Below, one piece after another: positions 24,401-36,700 of a DNA stretch of 64,000 nt (position 1 is the stretch's first letter; each line of letters starts with the position of its first letter). Both the position numbers and the translations under genes were made by a program. The notes under the pieces were generated by a model that saw only the letters and a program-made list of their open reading frames with translations, was not told the DNA's origin and searched no databases. This DNA is from Candidatus Eiseniibacteriota bacterium (GTDB lineage: Bacteria > Orphanbacterota > Orphanbacteria > Orphanbacterales > Orphanbacteraceae), in NCBI GenBank assembly GCA_029262235.1, contig JAJCZU010000007.1, positions 1-64,000 on the forward strand. Reading direction: 5' to 3'.

Positions 24401-25816
24401 GAATTCCTGGATCTCGAAATGCGCGCGATCCCGAAAAACAGGACTCCCGCCTCCCGCGGCGTCGAACGCTTTTTCACCCGCGGCACCGAAGCCGTCTACT
24501 TCGAAACTCTCCATGCGCGCTGCAGGTTCTGCGAAGTCGCCCCCCCAGGTCAGCCAGTAGACGCCGTCATCGGCGTAGCGATGAAACACCCACTGGTCGG
24601 GGTCGGGGGCATCGGGATTGAAGTAGTCGGCGAAATTGTCGGGGGGCAGCGCGTAGAACTCGACCGCGTCGCCCGGGTCGAACGTGCCGTCATCGCCTCC
24701 CGCAACGAGAATCGCCGTCTGGTCCATCCAGGTCGCGCGGGGCTCGGTGATCGACTCGGGAAGCTCGCGCGCCGTACCTGTATACATGCGCAGACCGCGC
24801 GGATCACCTACGGCGTTTCGCGGGTTCAGGAGACCCGCGTCCAGGAAGTCCTGGTATGTGACGCGCGTCATGCCGCGCGCAGAGACCGTGATCTTGAGCC
24901 AGTCCGGGCTCGACGAGAACGAGTCGTCTTCACGCGCGCGACCCGCATTTGCACTCGCCGGTGCGCGATCGCCGTCGCCGTCCCGTTCGCTGCGTTCGCT
25001 GCGTTCGCTGTGCATTTTCGCACGCCAGGCGCGGCCGGTTTCATGATTCGTGGAAAGTGCGCGATAGAGCGCTTCGTCTTTTGATGGAGAAGTCGCAACC
25101 GGCACGTCTACGCGCATGCTTTCGTACGCGCTCGCACCCTGCTCACGATCGCCGCCGGAGAACGTGACGCGGATCGTAGCGCGAGTGAGCTCCTCGACAT
25201 CGCGCAGCGACCCGGGCCGTCCGCCCGATCCAGTAGGGGAGCGTTCATCCTCGCCCGCAAAGCGGACCGGCGCGAGTACGAGCGAGACGATCCTCTGGTC
25301 ACGCACGTGACCCGGGTTCGTAACGAACGCCCACGCGGACGAAAATTCATCCTGCTCGCGGCCGGCCATCGAACCCGCGCGATACGGCGCATGCGGACTC
25401 CCGCTCCCGAACGGAATCGCGAACGCACCGAGCGAACGCACTCGCTCCGAAACGACCTCGACGCGCACGGCTCCCCCCTGCGGCACCGCGATCGGAATCG
25501 ACACAATCGGAAACGACGGCGCGCCTTCATCCTCGCGCAGCGTCCAGCCGGGCGCGGCCAAGACGGTGCCCTTCCGGTCCTCCTGCATGGCCACGGTCCG
25601 CTCCGCCCAGTCAGGCGCGTCATATGCGAACGTAATGCCGCCGGGTGAGTCTTCGAGAATCGTGACGCCTGCCGGAAGGTCGCGCGCCGACACAGCGACA
25701 GGAACGCAGAGCAGAGCGCAGCTCGCGAGCAGAATCGGGAGGATCGCTGGAATCGGCAGGATCGGAATTGTGCGAGATCGAAGGAACGGGATGCGAAAGT
25801 GCGGGCATCGATTCAT
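21497..25816 (-). CDS. C25 (gingipain-like) family secreted protein with degenerate active site and C-terminal sorting domain
   Basis: A 1439-residue exported protein with a signal-like start (PILPIPAILPILLASCALLC). A C25 fold spans roughly 690-1070 (ITGEFFFDEIETLVRHRSLE, FVLLAGDATTD, DLAIGRLPAQNEAEL). In active members a GHG supplies the catalytic His and a Cys follows about 35 residues later. Here these read YVGRGG (near 929) and TSWTSSVGSFD (near 964), so both catalytic residues appear to be lost. An Ig-like region follows, and the end is a FlgD-like/T9SS-type domain (SYPNPFDP near 1340, then WDGRDADGD). Codon use changes across the active-site region. The start lies 17 bases after the sulfatase stop. 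A TATAGT -10 box sits six bases before the ATG. Confidence 0.82.
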   Translation of the reverse strand: MNRCPHFRIPFLRSRTIPILPIPAILPILLASCALLCVPVAVSARDLPAGVTILEDSPGGITFAYDAPDWAERTVAMQEDRKGTVLAAPGWTLREDEGAPSFPIVSIPIAVPQGGAVRVEVVSERVRSLGAFAIPFGSGSPHAPYRAGSMAGREQDEFSSAWAFVTNPGHVRDQRIVSLVLAPVRFAGEDERSPTGSGGRPGSLRDVEELTRATIRVTFSGGDREQGASAYESMRVDVPVATSPSKDEALYRALSTNHETGRAWRAKMHSERSERSERDGDGDRAPASANAGRAREDDSFSSSPDWLKITVSARGMTRVTYQDFLDAGLLNPRNAVGDPRGLRMYTGTARELPESITEPRATWMDQTAILVAGGDDGTFDPGDAVEFYALPPDNFADYFNPDAPDPDQWVFHRYADDGVYWLTWGGDFAEPAARMESFEVDGFGAAGEKAFDAAGGGSPVFRDRAHFEIQEFADITRFGTDFYFWDELTRSRNDKTYRQPHLVHADTAAPGVLRIHMIHDANERANDNGGSQDVRFTLNDGEPDSTQWVSSRIENGAIVSQILIDSSVTVTGGENRVRIEARRRAELWLDWIEIFYDRFFEAIEGTLAFSLEPGSHALSIGGVTGTARVFDVSDRLAPREWRSSTVSGDRLQFAYEALSRTHAIALDADAWIVPSSIELTRPADLRAETEGAEYVAITGEFFFDEIETLVRHRSLEHSTYIARMLDIFDVYAWGLRDPVAIRDFLASAYRAWSIRPLFVLLAGDATTDIANRLPTTTNRNDVPTLQEVDRRGRSEFTFGTDDFYTLVYPDTADDLLPDLAIGRLPAQNEAELFGVQKKIVDYDIAPPFGTWKNETLMLADDHLQGFEGDCAFGGRFTEGAEEIANGLPVNLEKPRIYLTEYTPRPDGEKPEAQADLLSRMDDGFLFSSYVGRGGFDKLADENLLSLASLQNSGDSNAGSEYLFTSWTSSVGSFDLQTQSSLSERLLFLEPGGAVAAYGANGPSFANLAERLSLDFFDALFPAPHETIPLGLAAMIAKANSSHSTSFHINARKNHLLGDPAMELAIPRLAIDLGDTLTFTAGTVSSLAGTIVSTAGDVVSSFSGEAILTVHEMSDTSGFLYTDSLCTSFPTDKRIRYTLTGEPVYTATLPVVAGRFATEFVVPVDAAHGSLARVSAYAFSQSSQIDASGGSDSARIAPAPLTFPFDDADPPRVMIAFEGFSNADPAPIKLSTPIEITVQDSSGVNILQSDPFYQMHVRVDGGEPIPLLPFFAIDPANFRTGRLRFTLAALVAPGTLTLEEHELTFVFSDARKNRSETVRRLRVIPEDGTFGFMQDILSYPNPFDPEREESVFYTDFGSVGELTIEIFTVNGRRIRTFRECIAAGAEKLNCAWDGRDADGDIVANGVYVVRATAVSADGSERDESLGRIVVLRQGDRRIRR

Positions 25817-25822
25817 GTTCGA

Positions 25823-25831
25823 ACTATAGCA
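25823..25831 (-). promoter_or_regulatory. Extended -10 box just before the C25 gene
   Basis: The minus strand reads TGCTATAGT, ending six bases before ATG 25816 and lying in the short gap after the sulfatase stop. No good -35 hexamer is visible. It could give a leaderless internal transcript for the C25 gene. Confidence 0.35.
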
Positions 25832-25832
25832 C

Positions 25833-27731
25833 TTAGTCGAGGTACCCGAGGGCGCGAAGTGCTTCTTGCTGTTCGGGCGTTGTGCTCTCACCGGAACGAC
25901 TGAACGTGCTCATCGAATCTTCAAACGAGGCAAGCAGCGAATCGAGCACGTGATATTCGCGCCGGAGAACAGAGTCAGTCTGCGCCTGCGCAAACAGGTT
26001 CACACGCTCATCCGGGTCCGCGCCCCTGTCGTACAGTTCCTGGCCTGACGCGCCGCGAACCAGTTTCCAGTCGCCACGCTCGACGGCGCGACGAAACTCT
26101 GCAGGCCCGTCCTCGGCCTCGACGAATACATGGTCAAGCGCTTCACCCGTGTCGCTACCCGGGACCGGAATCGCGGGCGCCTCCATCGCAGCGGCCGCCT
26201 CGTCGAGCCCCGACCATGCGAGAACCGTCGCCGCGATCTGGCGCGTCTGCACGTATTCATTATATGTAGACTGCGGCGCGCCGCCTGGCGGACGAACGAG
26301 AAGCGGCACGTCGATACACGGCGCATACACGTTCGAGTGCGCGGAGAGCCCGTGCTCCCCGAAGTACTCGCCATGGTCCGTCGTCACGATCACATAGCTC
26401 TCTTCGAAAAGGCCGGCGCTCTTGAGCCCGCCGACCAGCCGCCCGATCGCATCATCCACGTGCCGGATCTCGGCATCGTACAAACGAACGAACTGCGCCA
26501 CATCTTCCGGCCCGAGCTCCACGCTTCCCACGCGGAACGATTCGGCGCTTTCGTCGTACTTCATGTATTCGAATCCGTTGACCGGACCGTCGTACTCCGC
26601 TTCTCTGTCGCGCCAGTAACGAAGCGGCGCGCGGTACGGCCGGTGCGGGTCCATGTAGTGCACCAGCAGAAAGAACGGCTCGTCTTCTTTTGCGAGACCG
26701 TCGGCCACGGCGCGCGCGTTCCGCGTGACCTGCTCCGCGTGCTGATAATAGCGGGTGACGCGATGGAAGAAGCCCTGCACTTCCGGCTGGCTGCCTTTCT
26801 CGAATCGCAGCTTCCAGGTGCGCGAAAGCTGATCGAGAAAGAACCCGAACGGAAACGCGTTCTTCGTGTCGAGGTAGAAATCGAAACCCTGCGCGAACCC
26901 GAAACTTCGGCCGATCACGCTGTTGGCCGTGACGGCGGCCGTGCGATAGCCGCTCTCCTGGAGCGTTTCGACGAACGAAAGCTCGCGCGAAGAGAGCCGC
27001 GCCGTTTCGTGATGCACGCCGTGCTGCGACGGATAACGCGAAGTCAGAATCCCGGCTACGGAGGGCGCGGTCCAGCTGCTCGTGGAACGGGCCTTCGTAT
27101 ACCGAACGGAAGTGCGCGCCAGTTTCGCGAGACTCGGATTTCGCGTCACTTTGCGGTCGAACTGCAGACGATCTTTTCGAAGCGTATCGATGAGAATGAG
27201 CACGATATTCGGGCGGGCGTGTTCGCTGTCCGCGTTCGCGCCGGCATTCCCTTCCGCGCGATCGAACGTGATCGGGCCGAACGTGCCTCCCATCGCAAAC
27301 CCCGCGCCCGCCACGAGCAGGAGCGCCGCCGGAATCTGCGCCGGTATGTGCTTGAGTGCAGGCCGCAGCATGAAAAAGAGAGCGAACGAAGCGAGGAGCA
27401 TGGCGCCGAAGAGAAGCTTGCCGGTGCTGCTTCCCGCGAGCGAGAAGAGATCCGCGCGGAGCGCCCACCAGATCGTGAACAGGAGAGCCGCCTGCAGGAG
27501 CGCGAGCAGAAATCGATCGCCGGCTTTCGCGAACCAGTCGCGTTTCAGAAGCGCTGCCAGGCCGCGCGCGGTCAGTCCCGCAGCGAGAAAGAGAACGAGC
27601 GAGCCGATCACCGTGCCCGCGAGCCCGATCAGAAAGTCACCGGGGCCGATGCGGATGGAGCGGCCGAGTACGGAGAGTTCGCCCGCGCGAAGCAGCAGGC
27701 CGGAGAAGATGCCCCAGAGAATCCAGTTCAT
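25833..27731 (-). CDS. Membrane sulfatase/alkaline-phosphatase superfamily protein
   Basis: A 632-residue protein with four or five N-terminal membrane helices (to about residue 155), then a periplasmic sulfatase-fold domain. Motifs are NIVLILIDTLRKDRL, the nucleophile region SSWTAPSVAGILTSRYPSQHGV, HYMDPHRPY, and the metal-binding TTDHGEYFGEHG. The residue in the CxPSR position is Thr, not Cys or Ser, so maturation to formylglycine is not expected; it may be a phospho-transferase of the LtaS kind. It ends in EQQEALRALGYLD, the same ending as the paralogue at 50140-51987. It lies 19 bases after the giant Fn3 gene in one operon. Confidence 0.85.
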   Translation of the reverse strand: MNWILWGIFSGLLLRAGELSVLGRSIRIGPGDFLIGLAGTVIGSLVLFLAAGLTARGLAALLKRDWFAKAGDRFLLALLQAALLFTIWWALRADLFSLAGSSTGKLLFGAMLLASFALFFMLRPALKHIPAQIPAALLLVAGAGFAMGGTFGPITFDRAEGNAGANADSEHARPNIVLILIDTLRKDRLQFDRKVTRNPSLAKLARTSVRYTKARSTSSWTAPSVAGILTSRYPSQHGVHHETARLSSRELSFVETLQESGYRTAAVTANSVIGRSFGFAQGFDFYLDTKNAFPFGFFLDQLSRTWKLRFEKGSQPEVQGFFHRVTRYYQHAEQVTRNARAVADGLAKEDEPFFLLVHYMDPHRPYRAPLRYWRDREAEYDGPVNGFEYMKYDESAESFRVGSVELGPEDVAQFVRLYDAEIRHVDDAIGRLVGGLKSAGLFEESYVIVTTDHGEYFGEHGLSAHSNVYAPCIDVPLLVRPPGGAPQSTYNEYVQTRQIAATVLAWSGLDEAAAAMEAPAIPVPGSDTGEALDHVFVEAEDGPAEFRRAVERGDWKLVRGASGQELYDRGADPDERVNLFAQAQTDSVLRREYHVLDSLLASFEDSMSTFSRSGESTTPEQQEALRALGYLD

Positions 27732-27750
27732 TGCAGTGAAAACTCCAGGG

Positions 27751-30700
27751 TCAGCGAATCAGGACGATGCGCGATGTGCGCGTGTCGTCATGCCCTTCAC
27801 CGCGTGCTTCGAGCCGCGCGAAATAGAGACCGGACGCGACCGGTTCGCCGCTGTCGCTCGTTCCGTCCCAGACCGGCGCGTGCCATCCCGCGGCGCGATG
27901 CCCGGCTTCGAGCGTGCGCACGGCGCGCCCCGTCAGATCGTAGATCACGAGACGGACGAGAGACGCTCCGGGCACGTGATAGCGAAGTGTCGTGACGGGA
28001 TTGAACGGGTTCGGGCTCGCGTCAGGCCCCGACACATGGACCAGCCGCGGTCCCGTCACGGCAATCGTTTCTCCCGCGCTCTTCGCGCGCGCCACGGCGC
28101 CGTCGCCGAGCGTAACGAGGAGCTCGCGCACCGTCAATGCTTCCGGCGCGCCGCCGCCCGACACGATGATTCTGTACGCGCCCGCGCCCGTATCGTCGTT
28201 CCAGAGAATCCGGAGCGTGCCGGCACGCTGTGAGAAAAAGACGAGGCCGCTTTCCGTATTCTGCGTCGCGCCCGCACTCTCCACCTTCTCGATCGCCGCA
28301 ACGCGCCCCGCGTCTTCGGGCCACGCGAGCGAAACAAACGCGCTCCGGCTCGCTTCGCCTTCCAGCGTCAGCAGCAGCGTATAACCGTCCGGGTTACCGC
28401 TTCCCGCGCCGGGCTCACTCGCCAGGCTCATGGTGTGCGGCGCGCCCTTCGCAAAGTCGGGCAGAAGGACCACGCCCTCTTTCACGATCAGCTTCCCGAG
28501 AAAGACCACGTCGCCGACACCGAACCGTCCGTCGCGATTCAGATCGATCTCGGCCGCATCGTACTCCGCGGGATCCACCCGGCCGAGAACGATGTCCGCG
28601 GCGCGCGCGACATCCGCAGGCGTCCGCTGAAAGTCGATGTCGATATCGCCGAGAGGACGCGGCGCGGGCGCCGTTGTGAACGTGATCGGGGGCGTTCCTC
28701 CGAGCCCCTGCCCGAAGATGTCCTGCAGGCCGCCGACCAGCAGAGAATACGTCGTGTTGAACCGGAGCGAGTCGACAGGATCCACGACAAGAACGCTTCC
28801 CTCTGTCTCGAGCCGGCGCGAAACGGGCACTTCAGTCTCCCCGCGGAAGAGCTGCGCCCCGCTCAGGCTGGCAGGGTCGATCGGCAGGCTGAAGATCACG
28901 CGCACGTTCGCGTCAAGAGCCACACCCGTAGCGAAGTTCGCCGGGTCGCTCGCGAGCACCGTGGGCGCGCTCTGAATCGTCTGGAAGTTGCGCCACGCGC
29001 TCGGGATGCCGGGCCCGCAGTCGTCGACGGTGGCAACGCGCCACAGGTAGCGCTCACCGAGGGCGAGCTCCCCGATCGTGACGGACGGCGACGCCGGGAG
29101 CAGTGAGTCGAGGACGATCTCGGACGCGTCAGGATCCTGGACCTCGAGATAGTAGCCGGTTGCGGCCGGTACCGGCGTCCAGCTCATCGTGACGGGAATC
29201 GGCAGATTCGACGCACCCGAAGGCGGCCCTGAAAGAACGGGTGCGATGAGGCCCCGCAGCGCGCTCCCTTCGGCCGTGGGGGAAGCGCCGGCGGTACCGC
29301 AGCGGCTCGCGCCGACCACGAAATACTCGTACGTTTCGCCGAGCGCCGCCGTCTCGTCACTGAACGTGGTGTCGGTCGGCGATGCGGACGCGATCCACTC
29401 GCCATCGCGATACACGCGTACCTCTTCCATCACGGACGCCGAGCGATTCCAGTCGAGACGCACGGCGTTACAAAGATCGTTACTCGCGCGGAGACCCGAA
29501 AGGCGCACGGGCGTTTCTCCCACGCGGACCAGCCATGGCTCCGAACGCGGGCCGTCGCCGCAGACGCCGACAGGCTGCAGCTCGTAGCTCCGGTCGCCGA
29601 TCGAGGTCATCAGAATGGACGCGCTGGAATTGCTTCCCGCCACGACCGCCACGGGGATCGCGTCCCCCGTCTCCCAAACCTTATAGAAGAGCGCGTTCGG
29701 GTTCGGGTCCCACACGAGTTCGATGTTCGAGCCCCGGCAGCCCACGGAGTCGGATTCCGAACTGAAGTTCGTCGTCAGGAATGCCGGACGGAAAGAACCG
29801 AAGTCGCGCGCCGTTTCCGCGTCGGCCGACACGCCGCACTGGTTCATCGCGGCAATGCGATATTCGTAGAGCCCCACGCCGCCGCGATCAACGAAGCGAC
29901 GAAGCGCCGGGGCGAGCGAACCCACCACGAGAGTGGTCGAGTCGTTTCTCGTGCGCGTGATCTCGAAACCGTCGAGCACGATCTGGGACTGCGGCATCGA
30001 CCACGTAATGACGACGGAATCGCAGAGCGTGTTCGAGGCCGTGACTGCGATGGGCGCCGGCGGACGAATCAGCGGGCGGCCCAGCGTGACGGTGACTTCC
30101 GCGGACTCGCCGCAACCGTTGAAGGAGCGCACGCGGTACGTCACGCTCTTCACCGGGAAATCGGTCGCGAACCCGTTCCCCGCGCCCACATAAACGGGAT
30201 CCACACGATCCGACCGCGTTACGCGGATCGAGTCGAGCTGCGGGCTCCAGGTCACGTGCACCGAATCGCAGAACGAGCTGTCGATCCTGACGTCAAGCGG
30301 CACTGCGGGCAGATCGAAGACACGCACGAGCTGGCCTTCGCCGAGCGGTCCGGGGCCGCATTCACTGACGGCGCGCACGCGGAACTCGAATTCGCCTGTC
30401 TCGAAGACGCTGAGACGCAGACTCGGCTGCGCCACCGTTGCGATCAGGCTCCCGTCGCGCATGACTTCGTAACTCACTGCGCCCGCAACGGCCTGCCAGC
30501 GGAGCGAGAACGAAGCCGACTGACACGCCTCGCCGACTTCCGCCGTCCAGATCGGAATGCCGGGCGTACGGTTCGCGCGGCCGAAGTCTTCCGCTGCGAT
30601 CGAAAGGGCGCAGCGGTTCTCAGCCTGCACACCGTAGCGCCGGGACGCGGCGTCGGGCGGGAAGTCGACCACGCGATACTCGTCCTCGCTCGATAGAACG

Positions 30701-33700
30701 GCAATCGTCGTCGCCGAGGCGCCGTCGTAACGAATGACGCGGAAGTTCTGCACTGGCTCGATCGTCGATTCGTATGTCCACGTCACGATCACGGAATCGC
30801 AGAGCCCGTCCGTGGCGTGCACGCTGTCGGGCGCGGGCAGGAATCCCGGGAACGCGAAGCCGGTGAGAAGCGTCGTCGAACCCAGCGTGCCGCATGCGTT
30901 GTAACTGCCCACATGATACGAACGCGGTCCGCCGTCAGGATGAGCGTCGCGCCAGCTCTGCACGCCGGCGCCGAGGAACGACGTGTCACCGGCCGACGCG
31001 ATCCACACCCGGCTGTCCGTGCCGTTCTGCCATACGAGATCGATGAATCCGCACGAGTCCTGCGACGCGGACACGTTCGTCGGCGGCGATGGGCTCGCGA
31101 GTACCGTCACGGGGAACACGATGCTCGCGGGGCCCGGGCCGCATGCCGTGAACGCCGTAACCGTGAAGTTGTAATCGCCCGTCTGCGAGCGCACGAACGC
31201 GAACGACGTGTCCACGGTGCTGACGACGAATCCTCCCTGCGACACGCGGTATTCGAGCACGTTCGGCAGCGCGTTCCATCGAAGCGTGAACGACTCTCCC
31301 GTGCAGCTCGAGGAATCACTTGCCGCGGCCCATGTCGGGGCGGCCGGAATGCCGAGCATCGTTCCTTCGTCCTGGCTTCCGTCGTTCTGCGGAGAACGGC
31401 CGCACTGATTCCGCGCGCTGACCCAGTACTCATAGTTCCCCGGCGGCGGCGTGTGCACGAAGGAATTGCTCGTGACCGGAAGCGTCGTGATCGAGTCGTA
31501 CACGCCTCCCGCATTCAGATCGCGGAACGAAATCTGGAAACCGAGCAGCGAGGTCGTTGACCCCGAATAGCTCCACGTGATCGTGATGCCCGTGCAGCCG
31601 CCATCCGTCGCCGAAACGTTCGAAGGCGCGCTCGGCGCCCCCGCGAGACGTCGCCCGACAACACCGGGGTCCGAGATGCGACCGCCGCAGACGTTCAGCG
31701 CCTCCACCGTGTAGATATTCGAAACGCCGCCTGTCGCGCCGTCATCGAAATATGTGGTGGCGGACGCGGACAGATTCGTCGCGATCGTGACGCCGCCTCT
31801 TCGAATCGTGTAGGACGAAGCGTTGGCCGCAGCCGACCAGGTCAGGCGAACGCCTTCGCAGAGATCCTGCGTCGCCGTGAGATTGCCCGGCTCTCCCGGC
31901 CCCGCGCGCCGCGTTCCCGTGTCGACCGCTCCCGTGGAAGTGCCGCACAGGTTCCGCGCCTTCACGGCATACGTGTACGACCCCGGCTGCACCGCAGTGT
32001 CCGTGAAGAAATAGGGCGCCGAGAACACTTCGGCGACCTGGTTTCCATTGCGTTCGACCACGTAGCTGAGCGCATTCGGAGACTGGTCCCACACGATATT
32101 GACGACCTGGCAGAGATCGTCCGTCGCACTGACGCCCGTCGGCGGTGCCGGCTGATCGAACGGGCGCTTGCCCTGCGCCGGGGAGCCGAAGACCGGCCCG
32201 CCCGAGCACCGGTTGAACGGGCCGATGCGATAGCTGTGCGTGCTCCCGTAAACCACGGCGGTGTCGAGGTATGCGGTGAGCCCCGGCCCGATCGAATCGA
32301 GAAACGCGCCGTCGCGCTCCACGCTGTACCCGCTCGCAAACGCGCCGCCGACCCAGGTCAGCTGAATGCCCGCGCAGTTGTCGACTGTAGCCACGAGATT
32401 CGTGACCGGAACCGGCGGCGGCAGAATCGTGCCGAGGATCCCGGTCGACAGAAGCGGAGTTGCGGTGCAATCGTTGAACGGCCCGATCTGATAAGAGTGA
32501 TCGATGCCGGGCGCGGCAGTCGTGTCGACGTACGCCGTGATATCGGCAAGCACCGTGTCGACGAGAACTCCACCCCGCATGATGACGTAGCCGAGCTCGT
32601 TCTCGACATCGCTCCATGTGAGATAGACGCCGTCACAGGAATCCGTCGACGCGCTGACCGTCTCCGGCGGCGGCGGCGAGTCAGGCTTTCTCGCCCCCTG
32701 AATCAGCGCCGGCTTCGAAGCGCCGCACGAGTTCAATGCGATCACCGAGTAGAGCGGGCTTCCGGTCACGGCGCTCGTGTCGCGATAGAATCCGACGGCC
32801 GCGGGAACGCGCGCGATTTCATCTACGAAGTCGCGGACGATCGAAACCGTATCGGCCTCGACCGGCGCAATCCATTCGAGGCGGATCACGCCGCACGAAT
32901 CCTGGCTCGCGGTCAGCGCGGTCACGTCCCCGGGTGCGGCAAAGGGGCGTGCCCCCTGAACGGTGTCGCCGTATACGGGCCGGTCCTCGGAGCAGAAATT
33001 CGCGCCGCCCACGCGGTAGTTGTATGTGCTCCCCGAAAGCGCCGTCGTGTCCAGGTGAGAAACCGACCCCGCGGGCAGGTTCGCGATCGGGAATCCGTTT
33101 CGCTCCACGATGTAAAACGCTTCCCCTTCGACATCGCCCCACGTCAGAAGGATGCCGTCACAACGGTCCTTCGTCGCGGCAAGCGCGGTCACCGGATCGG
33201 GGGGCAGCGGAAGGCGTTCGCCCTGGGCCGGGTCGGAGGGCGTGGGCGCGGGGAAACAGGCGCCGAATGCGCCTACGCGATACAGCGTCGGGAGCGCGCC
33301 GTCCGCGAGTGTGTCGAGATACGAAATCGCATTCGCGGGAAGCGTGTCGATGCCGATCAGATTGCGATAGATGATGTAGCCGTCTTCGTTCGCGACGTCG
33401 CCCCAGCTGATCATGATCCCGTCGCATCGATCCGTGGACGCCGAATCGATCACGGGGATCGCAGGCGGTTCCGCCGCGCTGCCGCTGTCGCCCGCCGCAG
33501 CCGATATGCCGCACGCGTTCGATGCGCGCACTTCATAAAACGACGCCCCGGCGGGCGGCGCGATATCGCGGAAGAAGAGCGGTCCGTCGCTCACGAGGCC
33601 GGCGAAGAGTCCGTCGCGGAGCACTTCGTAGCCGTCCGCTCCCGGTGACGCATCCCACGTAACCCGAACCACGGCACACGAATCATCGGTCGCTGAAACA

Positions 33701-36700
33701 GATGTCGGCACCATCGGGATCGCCGCCAGGCGCGTTCCGTTCGCCTCGCTCGACCAGGCGGCATCCACGATACATTTCGCAAGCGCGCCGACGCGATACG
33801 CCGCCGTCGTGCCGGCGGGAATCGTCGAATCCGAAAAACTCGTCACGTCCGCCGGAAGGTCGACCAGAAAGCCCCCGTCACGCTCCACGCGATAGCCGGT
33901 TTCGTTCGCGCCGTCGAGCCATGTCAACTGGACGAAGGCGCAGTCGTCGGCCGTCGCAAGCAGCCCGGTCACGGCGCCCGGTACCGCCGGCCGACTTCCG
34001 ATCGCCGCATTCGAAAGCGCGGGGGTGATCGAGCAGCCGTTGAACGCGCCTGCGTAATACGTGTACGTCACGCCGGCAACGGCCGACGAGTCGCGCCACG
34101 TCACGATGTTCGGGGGGAGCGTAACGAGCGGAATGCTGTCGCGATAAACGGTGTAGCCTTCCTCGCCCGCGACCTGTCCCCACGCAAGCTGCACATAGTC
34201 GCACGAGTCGACCGTCGCGGTAAACCCGGCCGGACTGAACGGCGCGTTCGGCGGGCGCGTTCCGCTGTCGGTTCCGGAATCAGAGGCACCGCAATCGTTT
34301 CGCGCACGAATGCCATACGTATAAATGACTGTCGGAAGGGCCGCGAGATCCTGGTACGACACCGCGGCCGGACCGAGACGCGCCAGAATGTCGCCGTTTC
34401 GTAGAACGAATTGAGAGTCCGCGTCCGCGCCCGGCGTCCACGTAACGTAAACGGCGCCGCAGGAATCGTCCGTCGCTACGACGTTCGAAGGCGCGCCGGG
34501 GGCCCCGGGGAGCGCTGTTCCCGCGTCTGTGTTGCCGAAGATGACGCCACCCGAGCACGTATTGAAAACCCCCACCCGATAAGAGAGCGCCACGTCGATC
34601 AATGCCGGCGAGTCACGATATCCGGTGGCGCCGGGCGCGATCGTGTCGATCGGTACGCCCTCGCGCTCGATCACATAGCCGTCTTCGAACGATACGTCGG
34701 TCCACGCCAGCACCACGACGCCGCACGAGTCATCGCTCGCCACAAGGTCGTTCACGGCGGAAGGCGCCGCCGGCAGCCGCGACCCCGCAAGCGAGGCGGA
34801 AACCGCCGGCGTGACCGAACACGCGTTGAACGCGCCGACCTGGTAATCGGCCGAGGTGCCGGGCGCAATCACCGCATCCGTATAGAGCACCGTGTTTGCG
34901 GGGACCGTATCGAGCGCTACGCTGTCCCGGTACACGATGTAGCCGTCTTCGTTCGCCCCGTCTCCCCACGTGATCTCCACATGATCGCAGAGCGAGTCTG
35001 AAGCGCTCGCAAGCGTCGGCGCGATCGGGGGCGGCAGCAGCAGCGTGCCGGCGTCAACCGTCGAGGCCGAAACGCCACACGAGTTACCGGCCGCCACCGC
35101 ATATTCGTACGTGCCCGGCAGCGGTGTGTCGGCAAACGTAAGCTGCACCGTCCGCGCGACAACGGCGCCGTCGCGATACACGAAGTACGAGTCCGCTTCA
35201 GCCGAAGCGCTCCAGCTCACGAACACCGCGGCACACGAATCGTCTGTCGCCGTTACGAGCGCCGGCGCAGCGGGCGCGTCCGGCGGGCGCGTTCCGACAA
35301 CCGAAACCGAATCGCTTGCGCCACAAACGTTGAGAGCCGCGATCCAGTACGTCGAGGCGCCGTTCGGGGCGGCCGTATCGCGGTAGAACGGATCCGCCAC
35401 GTTCGCCAGAAAGGTGTTCTCGCGGTACACGGCGTAGCCCGTGTCGCCGGGATCGCCGGTCCACGTCACGCGCACGAGACCGCACGAGTCGGTCGACGCC
35501 GCAAGCCCTGTCGGAGGGACGGGCAGCGGGAACACAGCCACGCTGTCGATCACCGTGATCGAGCGCCCGCATTCGTTCGCGGCGAACGCCGCATATTCAT
35601 ACACGCCGGGCGAAACGACTTCGTTGAACGTTGTCTCGCCCAGCAGAAACTGCGCGATCTCCGCGCCGCCGCGGAACAGAAACACGGTATCCGCGTCGGC
35701 GGCTGTGTCCCAGTTCAGGGTTACGCTCACGCACGCCGTGTCGCCCGCGGTGAATCCCGTCATCGCACCCGGCGCGCCGGGGAGAACCGTGCCCTTCGCT
35801 TCGGTCGAATCTGAAACGCCGCATTCGTTGCCTGCCGCAATCCCGTACACGAACGATCCCGAACCGCCCGGAGCATCCTCGTAGCCCAGTACCGCAGCCG
35901 CGAGCGAGTCGATCCGCGCGCCGTCGCGATATACGTAGTAGAAATCCGCGTCGACCGAAGCGGACCACGCCAGGACGACGACGCTGCACGACGTATCGCT
36001 TGCCGTCACCGTGACCGGAGGCGCCGGCGCACCAGGAAGCACCGTGCCGACCGCGACCGTGCTGTCGGGCGAAGTGCCGCACGCGTTTTCGCCGGCCACT
36101 CCGTAGACGTAGCTTCCGCCCGGCACGGAGTCGACATACGTGAGCGATGCCGAAGACACGGTGTCGATCGCGATGTTGTCACGGTAGATGATGTACGTGC
36201 CGTCGGTGACGGACAGGCTCCACGAAAGGAACACGACGGCGCAGGACGTGTCACTCGCCGTCACATTGGAAGGCGCTGCGGGTGCGGGCTGCAGGCGGCG
36301 TCCCGTAATCGACGACCCGAATGCGGGCGAAGAGGAGCACTCGTTGAACGGGCCCACCCGGTAGTTGTAGGTAATTCCCGAGAACGCGCTCGCGTCCAGG
36401 TAGACCGTGAGGTTCGCGCCGATCGTGTCGATCGGAACGCCGTCACGCTCGATCACGTACGCCTCTTCGCGCGGCACGTCGATCCACGACACTTCGATTC
36501 CCGTGCAGAGATCCGAGGTCGCGGACAGACCGCTCACGACCGGAGGCGCGGCCGGTTTGCGCCAGCCGTTCACGGTGCCGGAAGCGACCGGCACCGGTTC
36601 GCAATCGCTCCACGCTTCGATCCGATAGGAGACCGAGTCGGCCGCCGCAGCGGTTCCGTCGAGAAACGAAACGGTGTTCGGCGGCAGCGAATCGACCGCA

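Noticed and set aside
26130-27995. A 621-codon plus-strand frame opposite the sulfatase gene
   Set aside because: The minus strand has all sulfatase-fold motifs. The plus-strand product is Arg/His-rich and unlike any protein family.
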